Assembly (NCBI RefSeq): GCF_017874615.1
Contig: NZ_JAGIKV010000017.1
Span: 62,001-126,000, forward strand
DNA length: 64,000 bases
Reading direction: 5' to 3'
Source: Paenibacillus xylanexedens
GTDB lineage: Bacteria; Bacillota; Bacilli; Paenibacillales; Paenibacillaceae
A model generated the notes under the pieces. The model did not search any database and had not been told where the DNA came from. It saw only the letters and a list, made by a program, of their open reading frames with translations. Below, one piece after another: positions 59,431 to 64,000 of this stretch (the stretch's first letter is position 1; the number at the start of each line of letters is the position of its first letter). Both the position numbers and the translations under genes were made by a program.

Positions 59431-61047
59431 TCAGAAGGAAGAGGTCATCGCCAGTTGGGTAGTATTTTGGATCATGTCCCTGTCTGCTCGTGGAAGGCAA
59501 ACACTTACTTTGAATACGTCTCCGTCCACTTGTATTCCCATAGAACCTTCATGCAATTCTACAATGCTTCTGGCGATGGACAAGCCTAGACCTGAGCCCT
59601 CCGTTGAACGGGAACGGTCCCCACGCTTAAAACGTTCAAAAATCTCATCCGATGAGAACTCCATCTCGTATGCGGATACATTTTTGATCGTAAACTCCAT
59701 TTGATTTCCTTGTTCGATCAGTTCAATATAGACCCTGGATTGGGGCAGACCATATTTCAAAACGTTTCCCAACATATTCTCCATAACACGCCACATCCGG
59801 CTGCCGTCCACCATTGCGTATATAGGCTCAGTCTCCTCTCGAATCCTTATCTGTAACTCTGCCTGCTCGAACGAATCACTATATTCTGCTACAGCCTGTC
59901 GAAGTAACTCCCCCATGTCTATCTGTTTTAAATGAAGTTCCACATCTCCGCTCGCCATTTTCGCTGCTTCAAATAAGTCCTCCACCAACAAACACAGACG
60001 CTGCGTTTTCCGCTCCAGAACTTGAATGTATCCAGCCTTCTCCTCCTCTGTGCCCTCATCGCGCTTAAGCAGATCGATATAACTAACCAAAGAGGTTACA
60101 GGTGTTTTCAGATCATGAGAAACGTTAGCGATCAACTCGGATTTCATACGCTGGCTCGTAACCTGTTCTTTCATTGCATTCTGGAGCCCTTGTCTCATTC
60201 CGCTCATCTGTGTCACCAATGGTTGCATTATGCCTGTTACATGCTCTGGGAACTGCACATTGAACCTGCCTTCTCCCATTTCCTTAGCCGCTTGCGTAAG
60301 TTGCTGCGCCACATGAATCAGTTGAAACATACTATATACCAAGAAAACACTAATCAGAACTGTCAAAAACACAAATGGAGTGACCATTGAAGACTTAATG
60401 GACGCGAGAGAAATAACCGCTAATTGCATAAGACATTGCACCATACATAATAAGATTAAACGCTGAATTCTTTTTTTGTCAGTCGCCTCGCCTTGCTCCA
60501 AAATCTTTTTCACCAAACTGTACCATTTCCATACCCATATCTCGTTTCGTATTGGCCTATGGCTGGATATATTCCCGATATACCGGACAGCCCCCCTTAC
60601 ATGCACACCAACAAACCACACTCCGAGACCAGCGATGAACATGCCTATAAAATAAACAAAAATATCATTTATCCATCGACGAGTGAAAAAGTAAGGAGTT
60701 ATCCCATAATCTGAAGTCACCCCGTTTAGTACTTTTAACAGTAGAAAGGACCCTATACATAAGGTAATAAAATGTGCATCCAAGGAAAGTTTCTCACTCC
60801 ACCAGATTGTCACCTTCCGATATTTGCTATTCTCAGGCAAAGGAATACGATTCGCAGTCACAAGTAACGCCGTACCAATGACTAAGAGCAGGATCAAAGG
60901 TATAACACCAGATACATTCCAATCTTTATAAATGAATCGCATCTCATACCTCAATGATGCAAGCTTCATAAACACCAGTGTAAAACAAATCATTGCTGCT
61001 ATCCGAACTCCGTAAGCCAGCATATTATTCTTCCAGTTTGTAACCAA
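59431..61047 (-). CDS. Membrane sensor histidine kinase
   Basis: 538 residues. About six membrane segments fill the first 275 residues, followed by a HAMP-like linker (about 275-310). The dimerisation/phosphoacceptor site is SELIANVSHDLKTPVTSLVSYIDLLKRDEG (His near 340), then N-box ENMLGNVLKYG, F-box region with SSDEIFERFKRGDRSRSTEG and G-box GSGLGLSIARSIVELHEG. VanS/BceS-like. It overlaps its response regulator by 23 bp. The signal is unknown. Confidence 0.9.
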   Translation of the reverse strand: MVTNWKNNMLAYGVRIAAMICFTLVFMKLASLRYEMRFIYKDWNVSGVIPLILLLVIGTALLVTANRIPLPENSKYRKVTIWWSEKLSLDAHFITLCIGSFLLLKVLNGVTSDYGITPYFFTRRWINDIFVYFIGMFIAGLGVWFVGVHVRGAVRYIGNISSHRPIRNEIWVWKWYSLVKKILEQGEATDKKRIQRLILLCMVQCLMQLAVISLASIKSSMVTPFVFLTVLISVFLVYSMFQLIHVAQQLTQAAKEMGEGRFNVQFPEHVTGIMQPLVTQMSGMRQGLQNAMKEQVTSQRMKSELIANVSHDLKTPVTSLVSYIDLLKRDEGTEEEKAGYIQVLERKTQRLCLLVEDLFEAAKMASGDVELHLKQIDMGELLRQAVAEYSDSFEQAELQIRIREETEPIYAMVDGSRMWRVMENMLGNVLKYGLPQSRVYIELIEQGNQMEFTIKNVSAYEMEFSSDEIFERFKRGDRSRSTEGSGLGLSIARSIVELHEGSMGIQVDGDVFKVSVCLPRADRDMIQNTTQLAMTSSF

Positions 61048-61732
61048 TACCCCACACCACCTTTATATATTTGGGTTCTCTGGGATTAAATTCAATCTTC
61101 TCACGGATTCTGCGGATGTGAACAGCGACTGTATTCTCCGGCTGAAAGGCAGGCTCTTTCCATACACGTTCATAAATTTCATCAATAGCAAATATCCGGC
61201 CCTTATTCTCCATAAAAAGCCTAAGTATATGAAATTCGGTAGGCGTCAGCCTAACATCTTCTCCTTCCAAGGTCATTGTTTTCTTCTGTTTGTTATATAC
61301 TAGGCCACGAACCTGAATCTCGTGTTCTGCGTCTTCGGAACTTTGATTTATCTGCGCACCCAGGCCGGTGAAGCGTCGTAACTGGGACTTTACCCTTGCC
61401 ATAAGTTCCAATGGGTTGAATGGCTTGGCTATGTAATCATCCGCACCGATGTTCAAACCCACAATTTTATCATAATCCTCTGTTCTGGCAGATAACATAA
61501 TGATCGGAACATTACAGGTTTCACGAATTTCAAGTGTCGTCTGCAGTCCATCCAATCCAGGCATCATAATATCCATAATAATGAGCTGAACAGAATGGGC
61601 TTGGAGCTTTTGCAATGCCTCTTCCCCATCCGACGCCTTGTAAACCCCGATTCCTTCACTACGCAAATATATTTCAATCGCATTGCTGATATCGGGATCA
61701 TCATCAACAACCAATACACTGTGGGCCTTCAA
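61025..61732 (-). CDS. OmpR/PhoB-type response regulator
   Basis: 235 residues. Receiver domain: acidic pocket VVDDDPD, phosphoacceptor Asp in LIIMDIMMPGLDG (near 54), Thr/Ser switch LSARTED, and Lys in YIAKPFNP. A winged-helix DNA-binding domain follows (about 135-232), with LTPTEFHILRLFMENKGRIF and the recognition helix TVAVHIRRIREKIE. It is the partner of the overlapping histidine kinase. VanR-like. Confidence 0.93.
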   Translation of the reverse strand: MKAHSVLVVDDDPDISNAIEIYLRSEGIGVYKASDGEEALQKLQAHSVQLIIMDIMMPGLDGLQTTLEIRETCNVPIIMLSARTEDYDKIVGLNIGADDYIAKPFNPLELMARVKSQLRRFTGLGAQINQSSEDAEHEIQVRGLVYNKQKKTMTLEGEDVRLTPTEFHILRLFMENKGRIFAIDEIYERVWKEPAFQPENTVAVHIRRIREKIEFNPREPKYIKVVWGIGYKLEE

Positions 61733-61869
61733 AGGGGCACTCCTCCTTTTCTTTTAAACTGGATTATGTGGACTGATGAACAGTTTACATCAGATAAATG
61801 ACAGGAAATCCAACAAAAGATTTACAAATTTCTTAAGATCCATCCGCACTATACTCCAAAAAAAAATTA

Positions 61870-62331
61870 CTATATGTCGTGAAGGCTCAGCTTTCCCGAG
61901 CAACGACCACAACGGTAACGCTTCGGATCTATTTTCCGCTTGCGCAAATATTCCGTACCACAGCTCTTGCACACCAGCTTATAACGATATGGCAGCGGCT
62001 TTCTGCCTTTGCCGTCAGGAAGTGATTGGCAGTAACGCGAGCCGCCAACCTTCTGCAATAAAGCCTTGAATTCCGGATCACGATGCTGATAGCCGCGCCC
62101 ACGAATATGCAGATGATAGTGACACAGCTCATGCTTGATGATTTTCTCAACCTCATCTCGCCCATAGGCTTCGAGTTGATGCGGATTGATCTCAATCCGG
62201 TGACTTTTCAGCATATAACGCCCCCCCGTCGTGGTCAGGCGACTGTTAAACAACGCTTCATGGGTGAACGGCACTCCGAAATGATCCAGTGATACCTGTT
62301 CAATCCATTGTTGCAATTCCTCATTTTCCAT
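61870..62331 (-). CDS. SprT-like zinc protein
   Basis: 153 residues. The metalloprotease-like motif HELCHYHLHIRGRGYQH (HExxH-like with a later His) and a C-terminal zinc ribbon, CKSCGTEY and CGRCSGKLS, are both present. This is the SprT/YdcK family of unknown activity. Its neighbours cmpA and tex repeat the order in Bacillus subtilis. Confidence 0.9.
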   Translation of the reverse strand: MENEELQQWIEQVSLDHFGVPFTHEALFNSRLTTTGGRYMLKSHRIEINPHQLEAYGRDEVEKIIKHELCHYHLHIRGRGYQHRDPEFKALLQKVGGSRYCQSLPDGKGRKPLPYRYKLVCKSCGTEYLRKRKIDPKRYRCGRCSGKLSLHDI

Positions 62332-62450
62332 CGATATCCTCTCCTTGCACCCCCTCGGAGCATTTGTTTTTCCGGTATAATACTTGAATTTTAACCGTTT
62401 CGTAGGCTACACTGTCAAGTAGAATGTATGAGGGGAGATTATTACTCGTT

Positions 62451-62807
62451 ATGCCTACAATGCGCTATGTCATCCTGCAGCAGGAACAACACTTGCAGTT
62501 CGTGGAAATGCCCGCAGATTACGCCTATCAACTCAGTGCGCTCAACCTGCGCCTGCACAAGGAAATTGATAAACTCACTGCAGCAGATGTCCCTGTCCTG
62601 CCTTGGGCGATCGCCGAATGTGACAGCCTCGATCTCCTAAACGAAAATCTTACTATCATCGGCGGCCTTGATTATATCAATGCGCTTGAAGAATCTTTTG
62701 CAGCACTACGTGAAAGCCATTATCCTTTGATTTCTCTGCTTACCGAAATCCGGGCTCTTCAGGCCCAATTGGAACAATGGTATGAAGAAGAGATGGAAGC
62801 TCTCTAA
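62451..62807 (+). CDS. Hypothetical protein of Paenibacillus-like genomes
   Basis: 118 residues from MPTMRYVILQQEQHLQFVEM. It is acidic and mostly helical; MPADYAYQLSALNLRLHKEIDKL and a C-terminal Glu-rich helix are visible. The ribosome site GAGGGGAG lies 13 nt before this ATG, longer than usual; the ATG at 62424 lacks a site. Not recognised. Terminated by the hairpin at 62843. Confidence 0.6.
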   Translation: MPTMRYVILQQEQHLQFVEMPADYAYQLSALNLRLHKEIDKLTAADVPVLPWAIAECDSLDLLNENLTIIGGLDYINALEESFAALRESHYPLISLLTEIRALQAQLEQWYEEEMEAL

Positions 62808-62842
62808 TTCACCGCTGGTATCATTTTATAATGATGAGAACG

Positions 62843-62881
62843 AAAAGCACATTTCCCTGAATTGGGATTTGTGCTTTTTTT
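62843..62881 (+). terminator. Terminator after hypothetical gene
   Basis: AAAAGCACA/TGTGCTTTT arms with inner TCCC/GGGA and a seven-T run on the plus strand. Confidence 0.82.
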
Positions 62882-62988
62882 GAGTGAACCAGATTGATTT
62901 GCTGGAGGCCTCCACTTATCCCGCACAGTCCAGGCTATTGCCACATATGCTAACGTACAGATGAATTATGCAAGAGGAGGAGATACCC

Positions 62989-63132
62989 TTGCCTCAATGG
63001 CTTTGCAATCAACTGATGCGTGCATTTCACAAAAAGGACAGCCGGCAAATCAAGTTGCTGAACGAATGCTGGTTCTTTTATCGTAACAAACCAGCAAATG
63101 GCACACCACGCAGCGCGGAGAACGAACTTTAA
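62989..63132 (+). CDS. cmpA: Cortex morphogenetic protein CmpA
   Basis: 47 residues, TTG start with AGGAGGAGAT ending 4 nt before it. The sequence MPQWLCNQLMRAFHKKDSRQ then IKLLNECWFFYRNK closely matches CmpA of Bacillus subtilis (MPNWLKNQMQRAF, QIKLLNQCWYFYRKK). CmpA controls spore cortex assembly through SpoIVA and ClpXP. The Paenibacillus version is about ten residues longer at the C-terminus. The stop codon is directly followed by a repeat element. Location between sprT and tex agrees with Bacillus. Confidence 0.93.
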   Translation: MPQWLCNQLMRAFHKKDSRQIKLLNECWFFYRNKPANGTPRSAENEL

Positions 63133-63189
63133 GAGGTTGTTCATAAAAGTCTGCTTTGGATTACGAAAGATGGCCTTTTGAACACGCAC
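63133..63189. repeat. Deleted copy of the inverted-repeat element abutting cmpA
   Basis: 57 bp in reverse orientation: GAGGTTGTTCATAAAAGTC at the left and GGCCTTTTGAACACGCAC at the right. It begins at the base after the cmpA stop codon and may form the transcript end. Confidence 0.7.
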
Positions 63190-63268
63190 TTTAGAAAATG
63201 CACATATTGCCCACCGTACTTACTAGAGGAATTAGAACGGACAACGGGACTATTACTGTCGACAACAA

Positions 63269-63296
63269 ACAGCCTTCCTGGTTAGGGAAGGCTGTT
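63269..63296. terminator. Hairpin downstream of cmpA and tex
   Basis: AACAGCCTTCC/GGAAGGCTGTT with a short loop between the convergent cmpA and tex. T tracts are weak, so its strength is uncertain. Confidence 0.6.
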
Positions 63297-63311
63297 CTCC
63301 AATCCTACTAT

Positions 63312-64000
63312 TTAAGAAGGCTGTTGCGCAGAAGCAGGCTTCTTCATCGTAAGGCCAACACGGCCTTTTTTGGTATCCACACTCATAACCCAGACCGTTA
63401 CATTATCCCCGACAGACACAACGTCCATCGGATGTTTAACATACCCGTTGCTGAGCTGTGAAATATGGACAAGCCCATCACTCTTAATCCCAATATCAAC
63501 AAAGGCACCAAAATCAATAACGTTCCGAACCGTACCTTGCAGCTCCATGCCTTCCACCAGATCCTCAATTTTCAATACATCTGTACGGAAGATTGGCAAC
63601 GGCATTTCTTCACGCGGGTCACGACCCGGGCGCTGCAAGCTGTCCAGAATGTCACGCAATGTAGGCACACCTACGTCCAGTTTCACGGCCAATTGTTCTG
63701 GCTGTTGCTCTGACAGTAATACCGACAGTTCCTTGCTGCCCAGCTTGTCCAGTGCAACCTGAAGCTCCTTGAACAGCTGATCCACTACCTTGTAAGACTC
63801 AGGGTGAATCGGTGTACGATCCAATGGATTCTCACCTTCACCAATACGCATAAATCCTACGCACTGCTCATAAGTCTTCGCACCCAGACGTGGCACCTTC
63901 TGAAGCTGACGGCGGTTCGTAAACCGGCCATTTTCTTCGCGGTACTTCACGATGTTTTTGGCAATCGTAGCATTAACTCCGGCAACGTATGACAGCAACG
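63312..64000 (-). CDS. tex: RNA-binding transcription accessory protein Tex, C-terminal part
   Basis: The last 229 codons of Tex/YdcI, cut by the window edge. HhH repeats (SYVAGVNATIAKNIVKYREENGRFTNRRQLQKVPRLGAKTYEQCVGF) lead to the DPREEMPLPIFRTDVLKIEDL segment and a C-terminal S1 RNA-binding domain (ELQGTVRNVIDFGAFVDIG, DGLVHISQLS). The 5' part with the YqgF fold is outside. Convergent to cmpA. Confidence 0.95.
   Translation of the reverse strand, partial: LLSYVAGVNATIAKNIVKYREENGRFTNRRQLQKVPRLGAKTYEQCVGFMRIGEGENPLDRTPIHPESYKVVDQLFKELQVALDKLGSKELSVLLSEQQPEQLAVKLDVGVPTLRDILDSLQRPGRDPREEMPLPIFRTDVLKIEDLVEGMELQGTVRNVIDFGAFVDIGIKSDGLVHISQLSNGYVKHPMDVVSVGDNVTVWVMSVDTKKGRVGLTMKKPASAQQPS

Noticed and set aside
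62950..63189. 79-codon open frame on the minus strand
   Set aside because: It is antisense to cmpA and runs through the repeat element; no ribosome site was seen.
1..64000. CRISPR arrays, prophage or complete insertion sequences
   Set aside because: No regularly spaced repeats, transposase, integrase or phage structural genes were seen.

Overview
The window looks like a chromosomal segment of a low-to-mid G+C, endospore-forming Firmicute, most likely Paenibacillus. Reasons: strong AGGAGG-type ribosome binding sites with several TTG/GTG starts, GlnR/TnrA-type nitrogen boxes, a ydaO-type c-di-AMP riboswitch, a cortex morphogenetic cmpA gene beside an sprT-like gene and tex, a Gram-positive Tad pilus locus with DUF5702 and FHA/DUF6382 genes, and a recurring short inverted-repeat element. 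No CRISPR array, prophage, complete insertion sequence or rRNA gene was seen. The genus is an inference from gene content.

Layout. 0-11 kb: a truncated FAD oxidoreductase with a divergent TetR regulator; a DMT exporter divergent from a MocR regulator; an ECF-like sigma factor with a ClpP paralogue; a PhnP-like metallohydrolase behind a long structured leader; a sulfate ABC transporter (cysT-cysW-cysA-sbp). 11-22.6 kb: housekeeping metabolism (UPF0047 thiamine-phosphate synthase-like, yigZ-tetR, pgi, ppnP, tkt, purU, nfo, DUF2621, a sugar-epimerase-like protein). 22.6-33.3 kb: one leftward Tad/Flp pilus operon (CpaE-like, CpaF, TadB, TadC, Flp, two TadE-like proteins, DUF5702, prepilin peptidase, FHA protein). 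33.4-41.3 kb: small metabolic, redox and zinc-ribbon proteins, ohr, mntH, a HAD phosphatase, a c-di-AMP riboswitch driving an RCK_N-like protein, glutathione peroxidase and a tRNA-Leu.

41.5-53.6 kb is a urea and nitrogen island. The urea ABC transporter urtABCDE runs left and urease ureABC-F-G-D runs right from a shared 261-bp control region that carries two perfect GlnR/TnrA boxes. About 7 kb away lie a second, orphan ureF paralogue with a near-perfect box of its own, a small Cro-like HTH protein and a PAS/zinc-ribbon sensor-like protein. Together these genes import urea, hydrolyse it and mature the nickel enzyme under nitrogen control. No ureE is present; a His-rich tail on UreG may partly replace it.

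53.7-64 kb: an XRE regulator, tRNA-Leu/Lys/Glu, a DeoR-HAD operon with a helically phased operator array, mgtC-like, flavin reductase with a divergent ArsR regulator, tRNA-Ser/Asn, a VanR/S-like two-component system, sprT-like, a hypothetical gene, cmpA (47 codons) and the 3' part of tex.

A family of short inverted-repeat elements (two copies of about 175 bp and three internally deleted copies of about 42-57 bp) is scattered through the window. One copy abuts the cmpA stop codon.
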